A program made the translations under genes and the position numbers. Positions 25,709-35,680 of a stretch of 64,000 nucleotides of DNA are shown in pieces; position 1 is the first letter of the stretch, and every line of letters begins with the position of its first letter. This DNA is from Acidovorax sp. A1169. GTDB lineage: Bacteria; Pseudomonadota; Gammaproteobacteria; Burkholderiales; Burkholderiaceae_C. Below the pieces are notes generated by a model. It searched no databases, was not told the origin of the DNA, and worked only from the letters and a program-made list of their open reading frames with translations. The stretch is from positions 1-64,000 of the forward strand of contig NZ_JAUZDX010000014.1 in the NCBI RefSeq assembly GCF_030704685.1. The letters are read 5' to 3'.

Positions 25709-26671
25709 TTAACCTGCAGCCGAGCGCTCGCGCACGAAGTCGACGAAACGCGCCAGCGCCGGGTTGTTCAGCGCAGCCGGCCAGACCAGGCTGGTTTCGC
25801 ATACCGGAAGGGGACCGGGCACCGCTTTCACGGCCTTGGTCCGCGCCTTGCCCGGGGCAGGCCCGAACGCATCGGCCGCGCGGTAGACCACCCCCTCGCG
25901 GCGAAACTGGGTCACGCTCTCGGGCACCCAGGCCACGCCCAGGCCGCCCCACACTAGGTTGACGATGGTCTGCATCTGGATCGCCTCCTGCGCCACCACG
26001 GGCACGCGGCCAGCCGCGTGGTACAGCGCAAAGATCGCGTCGTGCAGCGAGGGCACGATGCGGCGCGGAAAGATCACCAGCGGCTCGGCCAGCACTTGCG
26101 CCAGGTCCAGGCGCGGCACACCGGCCAGCGGGTGGCTTGCGGGCAGCGCCAGCACCAAGGGTTCTTCGGCCACCGCCAGGCGCGCCAGCTCCGGCGGGGC
26201 CGCGCCGGGCGAATGCAGCACCAGCCCGCCATCGAGCTCGCCGCGCGCGAACAGCGCGCGCTGCACGTCGCCCGTGGCCTCCACCAGCTCCAGCGCCACC
26301 TGCGGGCACAGCACGCGAAAATCGCGCACCCACTCGGGCAGCCGCTCGAAGCCGATGGTGGAGACAAAGGCCAGCCGCACCCGCCCCACCTCGCCCGCCG
26401 CCGCCGCGCGCGCCCGCACCGGCAGCGCCTGCGCGCGCTCCAGAAAGTCGCGCACGTCGGGCAGCAGGGCCTCGCCCGCCGGCGTCAGCGCCACGCGCCG
26501 GCGCGTGCGGTCGAACAGCATCACGCCCAGCGAGCGCTCCATCTGCGCAATCGCCTGGGTCAGCGGCGGCTGCGTCATGTGCAGGCGCAGCGCGGCCCGG
26601 CCAAAGTGCAGCTCCTCGGCCACGGCGACGAACTGGCGCCAGGCGCGCACGTCGATGAATGTCTCTTTCAT
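25709..26671 (-). CDS. LysR-family regulator divergent from ilvD
   Basis: A 320-residue LysR protein with the winged HTH at about 8-66 ([47 protein letters not shown]) and a periplasmic-binding-type effector domain. It starts 144 bases from ilvD in divergent orientation over an AT-rich stretch, so regulation of ilvD is likely. The ligand is not known. Confidence 0.9.
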   Translation of the reverse strand: MKETFIDVRAWRQFVAVAEELHFGRAALRLHMTQPPLTQAIAQMERSLGVMLFDRTRRRVALTPAGEALLPDVRDFLERAQALPVRARAAAAGEVGRVRLAFVSTIGFERLPEWVRDFRVLCPQVALELVEATGDVQRALFARGELDGGLVLHSPGAAPPELARLAVAEEPLVLALPASHPLAGVPRLDLAQVLAEPLVIFPRRIVPSLHDAIFALYHAAGRVPVVAQEAIQMQTIVNLVWGGLGVAWVPESVTQFRREGVVYRAADAFGPAPGKARTKAVKAVPGPLPVCETSLVWPAALNNPALARFVDFVRERSAAG

Positions 26672-26815
26672 ATGTTTTATATATTAATGGAGCAGATGAA
26701 AGGGATTGGAAACGCAGCGCCAAACCTCGCATACTTGCAACCCGAAAGCACGGGACACGTGGAACGCTGCGCTGTCCTCCCCCACAACAACGACTCCCCC
26801 ACCAGGAAACACGCC

Positions 26816-28522
26816 ATGGCAGACAGCAAGACCATCCCGATCCAGCCCATCAACCACCGCAGCGCCAACATCACGCAAGGCAAGTCGCGTGCGCCCAACC
26901 GCTCCATGTACTACGCCATGGGCTACGAGGAAGGCGACTTCGTCAAGCCCATGGTCGGCGTGGCCAACGGCCACAGCACCATCACCCCCTGCAATAGCGG
27001 CCTGCAGAAGCTGGCCGACGCGGCCATCGCCGGCATCGAGGAAGCGGGCGGCAACGCCCAGGTGTTCGGCACGCCCACCATCTCGGACGGCATGGCCATG
27101 GGCACCGAAGGCATGAAGTACAGCCTGGTCAGCCGCGAGGTGATCAGCGACTGCATCGAGACCTGCGTGGGCGGCCAGTGGATGGACGGCGTGCTGGTGG
27201 TCGGCGGCTGCGACAAGAACATGCCCGGCGGCCTGATGGGCATGCTGCGCGCCAACGTGCCCGCCATCTACGTGTACGGCGGCACCATCCTGCCGGGCCG
27301 CTACCAGGACAAGGACCTGAACATCGTGAGCGTATTCGAGGCCGTGGGCGAGAACGCCGCCGGCAAGCTGAGCGACTTCGACCTCAAAGAGATCGAAAAG
27401 CGCGCCATCCCCGGCACCGGCTCGTGCGGCGGCATGTACACCGCCAACACCATGTCCAGCGCCTTCGAGGCCCTGGGCATCAGCCTGCCCTACTCGTCCA
27501 CCATGGCCAACCCGCACGACGAGAAGATGAACTCGGCCAAGGAATCGGCCAAGGTGCTGATCGAGGCCATCAAGATGGACCTCAAGCCCCGCGACATCGT
27601 GACCAAGAAGGCCATCGAGAACGCCGTGGCCGTGATCATGGCCACCGGCGGCTCCACCAACGCCGTGCTGCACTTCCTGGCCATCGCCCACACCGCAGGC
27701 GTGGAGTGGAGCATCGACGACTTCGAGCGCATCCGCAAGCAGACCCCCGTGCTGTGCGACCTGAAGCCCAGCGGCAAGTACCTGGCCGTGGACCTGCACC
27801 GCGCAGGCGGCATTCCGCAAGTGATGAAGGTGCTGCTCAACGCCGGCCTGCTGCACGGTGACTGCATCACCATCAGCGGCAAAACCATTGCCGAAGTGCT
27901 CAAGGACGTGCCCGATGTACCCCGAGCCGACCAGGACGTGATCCGCGGCATCGACAAGCCCATGTACGCCCAGGGCCACCTGGCCATCTTGAAGGGCAAC
28001 CTCAGCCCCGAAGGCGCCGTGGCCAAGATCACCGGCCTGAAGAACCCCGTCATCACCGGCCCGGCCCGCGTTTTCGACGACGAGCAGTCCGCCCTAGAAG
28101 CCATCCTGGCCGGCAAGATCGTTGCCGGCGACGTGATGGTGCTGCGCTACCTGGGCCCCAAGGGCGGCCCCGGCATGCCCGAAATGCTGGCCCCCACCGG
28201 CGCGCTCATCGGCGCTGGCCTGGGCGAAAGCGTGGGCCTCATCACCGACGGCCGCTTCTCCGGCGGCACCTGGGGCATGGTGGTCGGCCACGTGGCGCCT
28301 GAAGCGGCGGCAGGCGGCACCATTGCCTTCGTCAACGAAGGCGACAGCATCACCATCGACGCGCGCCAACTGCTGCTGGAGCTGAACGTGCCAGAAGAAG
28401 AAATCGCCAAGCGCCGCGCCGCCTGGACGGCGCCAGCACCGCGCTACACCCGCGGCGTGCAGGCCAAGTTCGCGTTCAATGCCTCTAGCGCGAGCAAGGG
28501 CGCGGTGCTGGACGCGTATTGA
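26816..28522 (+). CDS. ilvD: Dihydroxy-acid dehydratase
   Basis: A 568-residue Fe-S dehydratase of valine/isoleucine (and pantothenate) synthesis, converting dihydroxy-acids to 2-keto acids. Cluster and active-site motifs are present: [26 protein letters not shown] and [22 protein letters not shown], with the C-terminal [14 protein letters not shown]. The start at 26816 ([11 protein letters not shown]) sets the normal length; the longer frame upstream is antisense to the LysR gene. It is a single-gene unit ended by a hairpin at 28594. Confidence 0.96.
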   Translation: MADSKTIPIQPINHRSANITQGKSRAPNRSMYYAMGYEEGDFVKPMVGVANGHSTITPCNSGLQKLADAAIAGIEEAGGNAQVFGTPTISDGMAMGTEGMKYSLVSREVISDCIETCVGGQWMDGVLVVGGCDKNMPGGLMGMLRANVPAIYVYGGTILPGRYQDKDLNIVSVFEAVGENAAGKLSDFDLKEIEKRAIPGTGSCGGMYTANTMSSAFEALGISLPYSSTMANPHDEKMNSAKESAKVLIEAIKMDLKPRDIVTKKAIENAVAVIMATGGSTNAVLHFLAIAHTAGVEWSIDDFERIRKQTPVLCDLKPSGKYLAVDLHRAGGIPQVMKVLLNAGLLHGDCITISGKTIAEVLKDVPDVPRADQDVIRGIDKPMYAQGHLAILKGNLSPEGAVAKITGLKNPVITGPARVFDDEQSALEAILAGKIVAGDVMVLRYLGPKGGPGMPEMLAPTGALIGAGLGESVGLITDGRFSGGTWGMVVGHVAPEAAAGGTIAFVNEGDSITIDARQLLLELNVPEEEIAKRRAAWTAPAPRYTRGVQAKFAFNASSASKGAVLDAY

Positions 28523-28593
28523 GGAAAGGCAACGGGATGGTGCAGGGCTTGAGGGGCGGGTAGCCCCCCAGCCTCGCCCATCCCCACAATATG

Positions 28594-28628
28594 AACGCCT
28601 GCAGCTTTGCTGTAGGCGTTTTGCTTTT
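28594..28628 (+). terminator. Rho-independent terminator of ilvD
   Basis: An 11-bp stem AACGCCTGCAG / CTGTAGGCGTT (one G-U pair), loop CTTTG, then a T-rich tail (TTGCTTTTT). It lies 72 bases after the ilvD stop. Confidence 0.85.
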
Positions 28629-28668
28629 TACGGCCCCTGATTCGGGCCGATTGGAATGCAGCCCTGTA

Positions 28669-31308
28669 TCAGATGGTGCTCTTGGCTGCCTGCGGTCCCT
28701 GCGCCAGCTGCACGCGGTGCTTGCCTGAACGCTTGGCCTCCAGCATGGCGGCGTCGGCCTCGGCCAGCAGCTCCTGCGCGTCCAGCCGGCCCCGTGACAG
28801 CGCGACGCCGATGCTCATGCCCACCTGCACGGGTGCCTGCGAGGCCAGCAGTTGCACGGGCTGGCAGGCGGCCTGCATCAGGCGATCGAGCACGGCCCCC
28901 CATTCGTCACCGGCCACGGGCGTGAGGACCAGCACGAACTCATCGCCGCCGATGCGCGCCGCCGTGTCCGATGCGCGGATGCTCCCACGCACGCGCCCGG
29001 CCAGCTCGACCAGGAGCTGGTCGCCTGCGTCGTGCCCCAACTGGTCGTTCACGGCCTTGAAGCCGTCCAGGTCGGCAAAGCAGACAGCCACCCCATGGCC
29101 GGCCCGCTGTGCCGCAGCCAGGGCCTGGCGCAAGCGGTCCAACAACAGCAGGCGGTTGGGCAACTGCGTGAGCGCGTCGTGGAAGGCCACGTGGGTGATC
29201 TGCTCATGCGCCCGCTTGGCCGCAGAGATGTCCACCGCCATCCAGAAGGTCTCGCGGTCCGACAGGCGCACGCCACTCAGGTCCACCCAGATGGCGTCGC
29301 CGTTCTTGTGCTGCAGGCGCACATCGGTGCGAAAGTTCTGGCCCTGGTCCAGCCGCAGCGCCGCGGCATTCTCCACGTTGCGGTGGTCCTGGCCATGGGC
29401 ATACAGGTCCTGCACCTGGGCACCGTCGAGCTCGCCGGGCGCATGGCCCAGCATGCGTTCCATCGCGGCATTCTTCCAGGTGATGGTGCGGTCGCGCAGC
29501 TTGACCATGCCCACGAGGTCGCTGTTGAGCATGGCCGACTGGTCGTGCAGCAGGGCCTGCACCTGCTGCAGCGCCTGGTGCTGCGCCGTCACGTCGATCG
29601 CCACGGTGCGGCTCATCAGGAAGTTGCCCTGGGCATCGCGCACGGCCGTGGCGTTGATGCGCACGAAGCGGCTTTCAGCGCCCGGTGGTGCCAGCTCGAC
29701 CTCGATCTCCGGGGCCTGCTCCTGCAGGGTCAGCACGATGAAGTGGTCATGGAATCGCTGGCGGCTTGCGCCCTGCAGCAGGTCGCCGAAGCGGGAGTGG
29801 GGCTCCACGGGGGTGCCCCCAAGCCACTGCTGCAGGGTGGCGTTGATGTGCACGACACAGCCATCGGCATCGAGCGAGAAATACCCGCAGGGCGCGTGGT
29901 CGTACAGGTCGCGGATGCGCGCGGAGGACTCTTCCAGGCTTTGCAGCAGGCGCTGCCTGTCGGTGATGTCGCGGGCGGAGCCGAAGATCAGCAACTGCCC
30001 GTCGATGTCCACCGCATGCCAGTGCAGGTCGACGTCGATGACCTGGCCGTCCGCCCGCCGGTGCTGCACCTCCACACGCTGGCGGTCACCGTCACACACC
30101 CTGGTCAGCCAGGCGCGGATGGCCGCCTCGTTCTGCTTGGCGTCCCAGCTGGAGACATGCCGGCCCTGCAGCGCCTCCCGGGAAGATCGGTGCATCTGCG
30201 CGAACGAATCGCTCATCTCGACCAGGTGACCTTGGCGGTCGATAATGTGGATGCCGTCACCGGCCACGCGCAGCAGGGTCTGCGTGCGCCGGCTTTGCGC
30301 CTCCAGGGCGCGCAGGGTGCCCAGCTCGCGCAGCCACAGCCGGTAGACCACGACGGCGGCGGCGCAGCTCAGCAGCCACATCAGGCCGGCCATGAGCGTG
30401 AGCATGCGCGCCTCCTGGGCCAGGGGCTGAAAGAAATGCTGGTTGTTGAGCCCCGCCAGGACAATGAACGGCCAGCCCTGCACCTCCCGGTAGGCCACCG
30501 TCCGTTCCACCCCATCGGTCGCAGAGACCGCCGTGTAGACACCGGAAGAAGGCTTGCTCGCCAGCGCCGCCCGCAGCTCATCGGAGACCTGGGCCGAGCC
30601 GATCTCGACGCGTACTTCGTTCCCGGGCGACATCCAGGCCACGAAACGCAGATCCCGCATCCTGAGCGTGATGGCGTCGCGCTCACCCAGCTCATAGCCG
30701 TGGAACAGCTGTGCAAAGTGGTCCACCCGGATGGTTGCGTACAGAACGCCCGCGAACCGGCCTTGCACAGCCAGGCGGCGCGCGATGACGATCACCCAGT
30801 TGCCTGAAACCTGGGAGACCACGGGGCGGGAAACGATGGGATCGCCCGAAACGGCCAGCCTGGCCTGCTTGAAGAACTCTCGGTCCGATATGGACGGTAC
30901 CGTCGCTCCTCCCACCTGATTGCCCCAGCGCACCGCTCCCGCCTCGTCTGCCAGGCGAAAGCCTTCGGCACCCGGGAGCAGGCTGCGCCGCTCATTGAGC
31001 AGCCGATGGATGTCTTCGTCCGTCGCCCGGGCGCCAAACCCGCTGCGCTGGAGGTCGTCCAGCGTCATCCTCAGCACTGCATCGATGAGCCCGAGTTCGG
31101 ACCCCACGTTGGCCCCGGTGATGGCTACCAGGCTTTCCGCCGTGGCCCGAGCACGGTCTTCGTGGTTTTGCCGCGACGCCGACAGCACCCACAGGACCAG
31201 GCCGCACAGCAGCGCGGCGAGCAGGGCATTGGCTCCGGTGAGCAACATGCCCAGCCTGCGGCCAGGGTGCTCGGCGCGCAGGGGCAGCGGTGCGGATTTC
31301 TCGGCCAT
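28669..31308 (-). CDS. Membrane diguanylate cyclase with dCache and PAS domains
   Basis: An 879-residue c-di-GMP synthase. It has an N-terminal membrane segment (about 20-42), a periplasmic dCache-like sensor (about 45-290), a second membrane segment (LMAGLMWLLSCAAAVVVYRLWL), three PAS modules (starting near GDGIHIIDRQG, APCGYFSLDADG and SDLVGMVKLRDR) and a C-terminal GGDEF domain. The active motif is intact (RIGGDEF), and an inhibitory I-site RxxD (RASD) sits five residues before it, suggesting product feedback. There is no EAL domain. The start at 31308 (MAEKSAPL) was chosen over the longer frame. Confidence 0.9.
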   Translation of the reverse strand: MAEKSAPLPLRAEHPGRRLGMLLTGANALLAALLCGLVLWVLSASRQNHEDRARATAESLVAITGANVGSELGLIDAVLRMTLDDLQRSGFGARATDEDIHRLLNERRSLLPGAEGFRLADEAGAVRWGNQVGGATVPSISDREFFKQARLAVSGDPIVSRPVVSQVSGNWVIVIARRLAVQGRFAGVLYATIRVDHFAQLFHGYELGERDAITLRMRDLRFVAWMSPGNEVRVEIGSAQVSDELRAALASKPSSGVYTAVSATDGVERTVAYREVQGWPFIVLAGLNNQHFFQPLAQEARMLTLMAGLMWLLSCAAAVVVYRLWLRELGTLRALEAQSRRTQTLLRVAGDGIHIIDRQGHLVEMSDSFAQMHRSSREALQGRHVSSWDAKQNEAAIRAWLTRVCDGDRQRVEVQHRRADGQVIDVDLHWHAVDIDGQLLIFGSARDITDRQRLLQSLEESSARIRDLYDHAPCGYFSLDADGCVVHINATLQQWLGGTPVEPHSRFGDLLQGASRQRFHDHFIVLTLQEQAPEIEVELAPPGAESRFVRINATAVRDAQGNFLMSRTVAIDVTAQHQALQQVQALLHDQSAMLNSDLVGMVKLRDRTITWKNAAMERMLGHAPGELDGAQVQDLYAHGQDHRNVENAAALRLDQGQNFRTDVRLQHKNGDAIWVDLSGVRLSDRETFWMAVDISAAKRAHEQITHVAFHDALTQLPNRLLLLDRLRQALAAAQRAGHGVAVCFADLDGFKAVNDQLGHDAGDQLLVELAGRVRGSIRASDTAARIGGDEFVLVLTPVAGDEWGAVLDRLMQAACQPVQLLASQAPVQVGMSIGVALSRGRLDAQELLAEADAAMLEAKRSGKHRVQLAQGPQAAKSTI

Positions 31309-31511
31309 TGGCAATGCTAGCCGAAGCCTTGGCGCAGGGCCACCGGGCCCGCCCCTGGCCCGGATGGATGCGTGGTGCCGTTGCGCCAGTGTTCTCTGAT
31401 GCAGGTCAACAGCGCTGTCGGCCATCGGTGGTCCACTCACAGACAGCCCGACCCCTGCCCTCCAGGGGCTCCCGGGAACTCAAGCGCTTCTTACCGACGG
31501 AGAAATGACAG

Positions 31512-31970
31512 ATGACGATCAAGATGAAAAACGCCGCAGCCATGCTGCTGACCACACTGCTCGCCGGCCCGGCGCTGGCCGCGACCTGCGACGTGGAGAT
31601 CGAAGCCAACGATGCCATGCAGTTCAACAAGTCCAGCATCGCCGTTCCCGCCAGCTGCAAGCAGTTCACCGTGAAGCTCAAGCACGTGGGCAAGCTGCCC
31701 AAGGCTGCCATGGGCCACAACTGGGTGCTGAGCAAGGCCGCCGACATGCAGGGCGTGGCTGCCGATGGCATGGCAGCCGGCGTGGACAAGGCCTATGTCA
31801 AGGCCGGTGATGCCCGCGTGATCGCGCACACCAAGGTCATCGGCGGCGGCGAAGCCGATGCGGTGGCCTTTGACGTGGCCAAACTCAAGGCGGGCGAGGC
31901 CTACGTCTGGTTCTGCTCCTTCCCCGGGCATTCGAGCCTGATGAAGGGCACGCTGGCGCTGGCCAAGTGA
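31512..31970 (+). CDS. Azurin
   Basis: A 152-residue periplasmic blue copper protein: signal peptide (about 1-23, cleaved near ALAA), then a cupredoxin domain of normal azurin length. Copper ligands are visible: His in MGHNW, then Cys, His and Met in [11 protein letters not shown]. The N-terminal disulphide Cys pair is also there (CDVEIE and PASCKQF). It carries single electrons, for instance in denitrification or oxidative-stress chains. It is divergent from the diguanylate cyclase. Confidence 0.96.
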   Translation: MTIKMKNAAAMLLTTLLAGPALAATCDVEIEANDAMQFNKSSIAVPASCKQFTVKLKHVGKLPKAAMGHNWVLSKAADMQGVAADGMAAGVDKAYVKAGDARVIAHTKVIGGGEADAVAFDVAKLKAGEAYVWFCSFPGHSSLMKGTLALAK

Positions 31971-32094
31971 CGCTGACACGGCAGGGGGCGCGGCCCTCGG
32001 GTGCAGCCGAGCAACCGCTCAGGTAGAAGGTTCGGCTTTCTGGCACGATCGGCGGGTACCACCCGCACGCAACCCAGAAAAGGCCCGGATCCGC

Positions 32095-32373
32095 ATGAGC
32101 ATCGTCGTTTATTGGCAAGAAGCGCCCGGAGTGGCCGCCATGCAGGCGTTTGGCGCCCACGAGCTGGCGCCGGCCCTGCAGTTCTGCGAGGCCCGGCGCA
32201 AGGCGGGCAAACGCCATGTGAGCCTGTCGACGGAGCTGACCGAGAGCGTGGGCCGGCCTGGCGTGAACACGGTAGAGGCCCGGCTGCTGCCCGACGGCAC
32301 GCCGTATGATTGGACCAAGACCCACCGGGGTGCCGGCCCGGACACGCCGGTGGGCAGTAACGGCGGCGCCTGA
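32095..32373 (+). CDS. Small conserved hypothetical protein
   Basis: A 92-residue protein (MSIVVYWQEAPG...). It has no signal or membrane segment. The order strand-helix-strand with RRKAGKRHVSLSTEL and the conserved-looking DWTKTHRG near the end suggest a small alpha/beta fold. I do not recognise a family. It precedes the large unassigned gene at 32416 by 42 bases and may be co-transcribed. Confidence 0.6.
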   Translation: MSIVVYWQEAPGVAAMQAFGAHELAPALQFCEARRKAGKRHVSLSTELTESVGRPGVNTVEARLLPDGTPYDWTKTHRGAGPDTPVGSNGGA

Positions 32374-32415
32374 AGCGCTGGTGCACCGGTCCCTGAACGC
32401 ATTGCCGGCCCTTCC

Positions 32416-33825
32416 GTGCCCCTGCTGCCCCACCCTCCCTTGCTCGAACAGGTGCTGCGCACGGTCATGCGCCGCTACAGGCTGCCCGCAGCGCCGGCAG
32501 CCTGCGCGCAACGGCTGGAGACCAGCCCCGCCACCGCGCTGGCCATGGCCATCGACCAGGCGCGCAGCGCTGCGCAGCATGCACACCCGCCCGATGCGGC
32601 CGCCCGGCGCCTGTTCACCGGCTCGCTGGCGCGCCTGATCGGGGATGCCATGCGTGCGGACAGCGGCGATGCCGCCTACCAGGCCATGGTGCTCGCGCAC
32701 CACGCGCCCCCAGTGCACGAGGCCATGGCACTGCAAGCCCATGCCGAGAAGGACGAGCGCGAGCTGCGCAGCATCGTCAACGCCGTCGCGCACCCCGCCA
32801 AACTCCCGCACTGCACAGCGGGCCCCCAACGTGAAGCGCTGGCGCAGCTGCATGCAGCCCACGCCTCGGCGCAGTGGGATGCGCTTGCAGCCACCGCCCA
32901 GCGGTTGCTCGCCATGCCGGAGCTGGCTGGCGAGACGCGATTGCAGCGCGACCTGGCACGGCTGCTGGGCGGTGCAGCGCTCACGCGCATGCAGCGCACC
33001 ACGCTGCTCGCCGCCGACCCGCAGGTGCAGCAATACCAGGCCCTGCGCGACCAGCATGGCCCCCGCTCGGGCAGCCCCGCCGCCGTCGCGAAAGGCCAGG
33101 CCGCGCAGCACCGTGGCGCAGCAGTGGAGGCGTTGGCCGCACAGGCGCTCGAAGCACTGGCGCAGCGGCTCAATGCAGCCGAAGGTGCGGCAGGGGATGC
33201 GGCCGGGGGAACGGCAGGTGCATGGCGCGTGGTGACGTCGATGCGGGTGCCGTCCACGCTACCAGGCAGCGCAGAGCGCGCCAAGAGCGAATGGGATGCG
33301 GTGCTGCTGCGGCAGGCGGCAGCGCCCGCCGGTGTGCCAGAGCCTGCCTGGGATGTGTGCCTGCTGGTCGAAGCCAAGGCCTCCATCGACGCGGCCACCA
33401 CGGATTTTCCGCGCCTGCTGCGCGGCCTGAGCCTGCTCGCCCAGGCGGACCCGAAGGCTGCCTACACCTTCAGCACGCACCAGGGCCCGGTGCTGCTGCG
33501 CGGCGCTGTGCTGAGCGCCCTGGGCACGGGCGACGCCGAGCTGCCCGGCAGCGTGCTCTACTGCTGCGATGCACCGGCCGAGGCGGCGCCGCACCTGCTG
33601 AGCGCCGCCAGCCGCATGCAACTGCTGTCCGCCCCCGAGAGCCTCAACTTTGCCAGTGCAGGGGCCCGAGGCCAGCCTGCGGATGCGCGGGATCTCGAAC
33701 CGGTCTGGCAGCGGCTGCTGGAGTCGCCCCAGTGGGAGTCCGTGCTCCACCAGTACCCGGCGATGCGCCGTGTGCGGGAGTTGGTGGTGCATGTGGCGGA
33801 CCTGTGCGCCGCCATCCACCCCTGA
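32416..33825 (+). CDS. Unassigned protein with PD-(D/E)XK-like motif
   Basis: A 469-residue protein, GTG start at 32416 (MPLLPHPPLLEQVL). The first 300 residues are Ala-rich and helical. At about 290-330 there is SEWDAVLLRQ, then about 20 residues later CLLVEAKASID: an E-x-D ... E-x-K arrangement as in restriction-nuclease-fold proteins. The C-terminal part (LLRGAVLSALG, LLSAASRMQLLSAPESLNF) is unassigned. It has no signal peptide. Nuclease function is an inference from the motif only. Confidence 0.65.
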   Translation: MPLLPHPPLLEQVLRTVMRRYRLPAAPAACAQRLETSPATALAMAIDQARSAAQHAHPPDAAARRLFTGSLARLIGDAMRADSGDAAYQAMVLAHHAPPVHEAMALQAHAEKDERELRSIVNAVAHPAKLPHCTAGPQREALAQLHAAHASAQWDALAATAQRLLAMPELAGETRLQRDLARLLGGAALTRMQRTTLLAADPQVQQYQALRDQHGPRSGSPAAVAKGQAAQHRGAAVEALAAQALEALAQRLNAAEGAAGDAAGGTAGAWRVVTSMRVPSTLPGSAERAKSEWDAVLLRQAAAPAGVPEPAWDVCLLVEAKASIDAATTDFPRLLRGLSLLAQADPKAAYTFSTHQGPVLLRGAVLSALGTGDAELPGSVLYCCDAPAEAAPHLLSAASRMQLLSAPESLNFASAGARGQPADARDLEPVWQRLLESPQWESVLHQYPAMRRVRELVVHVADLCAAIHP

Positions 33826-33862
33826 AGGGCAACCAGGGTGCGCCGAAGACCTGCAGCCTTGC

Positions 33863-34900
33863 TCAGCGGATCGGGAAGGCGTACATCAGCCCGTTCTTGT
33901 TCCACTGGTTGTTCAGGCCGCGCTGCAGGCCCAGGGCCGACTTGGGGCCTACGTTGCGCTCGAAGATCTCACCGTAGTTGCCCGTGGTCTTGACGGCGCG
34001 GGCCAGCCAGTCACGGTCCAGCCCCAGCAGCTTGCCGGTGTCTTCGGTGGTGCCCAGCAGGCGCTGCACCACGGGGTCGGTGCTGCCGGTCTTGAGGCGG
34101 TCGACCGAGGACTGGGCCACGCCATATTCCTCGGCCTCGATCAGCCCATAGACCACCCACTTGACGATGGCAAACCACTCATCGTCGCCACGGCGCACCA
34201 TGGGGCCCAGGGGCTCCTTGGAAATCAGCTCGGGCAGCACCACATGCTCCGACGGGTCCTTGGCCTCCTTGTTGCGCACCGATGCGAGGCCGGAGGCGTC
34301 CGTGGTGTAGCCCACGCAGCGCCCCGCGAAGTAGGCGGCGGTGGCGGCCTCGACCTTTTCGAACACGGCAGGCTTGATGGCCAGGTTGTTGGCCTTCGAA
34401 TAATCGACGAGGTTCTTCTCGGTGGTGGTGCCCGATTGCACGCACACCGTCTGGCCCTTGAGCTGCTTCAAGCCCTTGATGCCGCTTTTCTTGAGCACCA
34501 TCACGCCCTGGCCGTCGTAGTAGGTGACGGCCGTCTGGTGCAGGCCCATGGACGCATCGCGCGTCAAAGAAAAAGTGGTGTTGCGCGAGAGCACGTCGAT
34601 CTCGCCAGACTGCAGCGCCGTGAAGCGCTGCTGGGTGTTGAGCGGCACGAACTTGACCTTCTCGCCATCGCCCAGCACCGCCGCCGCCACTGCGCGGCAG
34701 ATGTCCACATCCAGGCCCGACCACTTGCCCCCCGCATCGGCCACCGAAAAGCCGGCCAGCGCCGTGTTGACGCCGCAGACCACCAGGCCCCGGGCCTTGA
34801 TGCCGTCCAGCGTCTTGCCCGCCTGCGCGGACAAGGGTGCGGCACATGTGGCGACGAGGAACAGGCTGGTGACTGCGGTGCGCAGGGGGGAATGGGTCAT
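33863..34900 (-). CDS. Amino-acid ABC transporter substrate-binding protein (AapJ-like)
   Basis: A 345-residue periplasmic receptor with a signal peptide (cleaved near LSAQA). It is a cluster-3 solute-binding protein: RGLVVCGVNTALAGFSVADAGGKWSGLDVDICRAVAAAV, LNTQQRFTALQSGEIDVLSRNTT and YYDGQGVMV. Its length and ending (GLNNQWNKNGLMYAFPIR) match the general L-amino-acid receptor AapJ type. No permease or ATPase gene is adjacent, so it is an orphan receptor here. Confidence 0.9.
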   Translation of the reverse strand: MTHSPLRTAVTSLFLVATCAAPLSAQAGKTLDGIKARGLVVCGVNTALAGFSVADAGGKWSGLDVDICRAVAAAVLGDGEKVKFVPLNTQQRFTALQSGEIDVLSRNTTFSLTRDASMGLHQTAVTYYDGQGVMVLKKSGIKGLKQLKGQTVCVQSGTTTEKNLVDYSKANNLAIKPAVFEKVEAATAAYFAGRCVGYTTDASGLASVRNKEAKDPSEHVVLPELISKEPLGPMVRRGDDEWFAIVKWVVYGLIEAEEYGVAQSSVDRLKTGSTDPVVQRLLGTTEDTGKLLGLDRDWLARAVKTTGNYGEIFERNVGPKSALGLQRGLNNQWNKNGLMYAFPIR

Positions 34901-35104
34901 GAAAGGCGTGCTCCTTGAAAAGGCGGTCGCGGTGCACTCTGCGCACCGCCCGCCGTTACCTTGTGGGTGCGAGATTCTGGAAGATACGCGCCGTGCACCC
35001 GCATCGGGGTTTACGAGGATGGAGGCAACAGGCTACACGCATTGCGCCGCCGCATTTGAAAGCAGAACAGCTGCTTACAAAGATCGGGCCGCATCGACCC
35101 ATCA

Positions 35105-35152
35105 GGCAGATAGGCAGATAGGCAGATAGGCAGATAGGCAGATAGGCAGATA
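35105..35152. repeat. Octanucleotide tandem repeat, six copies
   Basis: Six perfect copies of GGCAGATA, ending 5 bases before the stop codon of the acetyltransferase gene at 35158 and lying upstream of the ABC receptor gene. The 8-base period is not a multiple of three. Confidence 0.95.
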
Positions 35153-35157
35153 GGCGA

Positions 35158-35676
35158 TCAGGCCAGCTTCTTCTGCAGAAACTGCGCCTGCCCCATCGCC
35201 GGGTCCAGCGCATACGGCGCGAAACCCTCGCGCAGGTACAGCACCATGGCACTGGTGTTGCCCGAGAGCACTTCGAGCGTGAGCTTGCAGGCACCGCGCT
35301 CGCGCGCGATAGTCTCGACCAGCGCCAGCATGCGCTGCGCAATGCGCTGGCCGCGCCAGTCGGGCGCCACCACCACGTCGTGCACATTGACCAGGGGCTG
35401 GCAAGCAAAGGTGGAAAAGCCCTCGAAGCAGTTGACCAGGCCCACGGGCACGGGCGCCGCGCCCTCTTGCTGGGCCCAGGCCAGCACGCTGAAGGCCTGT
35501 GGGCGCTGCCGCAGTGCGGCGGGCAGGCCCTGCAGCACCTGCTCGGCCAGCGGCTGGGCACCACCGGCAGCGTCACGGGCATAGCCGTCGAGCAGTTGCA
35601 CCAGCGCCTGGGCGTCGCCGGGATCGGCGTAGTCCACAAGGCGCACGGTGATCACGGCGGGCTGTTCGGTAGCCAT
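35158..35676 (-). CDS. GNAT-family N-acetyltransferase
   Basis: A 172-residue acetyltransferase. The acetyl-CoA motif is VVVAPDWRGQRIAQRMLALVE at about 97-117, then KLTLEVLSGNTSAMVLYLREGF. The start at 35676 (MATEQPAV) leaves 4 bases after the glmM stop; a start at 35700 would overlap glmM. It is probably translationally coupled to glmM as the distal gene of that operon. The substrate is unknown. Confidence 0.85.
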   Translation of the reverse strand: MATEQPAVITVRLVDYADPGDAQALVQLLDGYARDAAGGAQPLAEQVLQGLPAALRQRPQAFSVLAWAQQEGAAPVPVGLVNCFEGFSTFACQPLVNVHDVVVAPDWRGQRIAQRMLALVETIARERGACKLTLEVLSGNTSAMVLYLREGFAPYALDPAMGQAQFLQKKLA

Positions 35677-35680
35677 GGTG

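Noticed and set aside
35105-35160. Phase variation of the acetyltransferase reading frame by the octanucleotide repeat
   Set aside because: The repeat lies after the TGA stop at 35158-35160, so slippage cannot change the protein.
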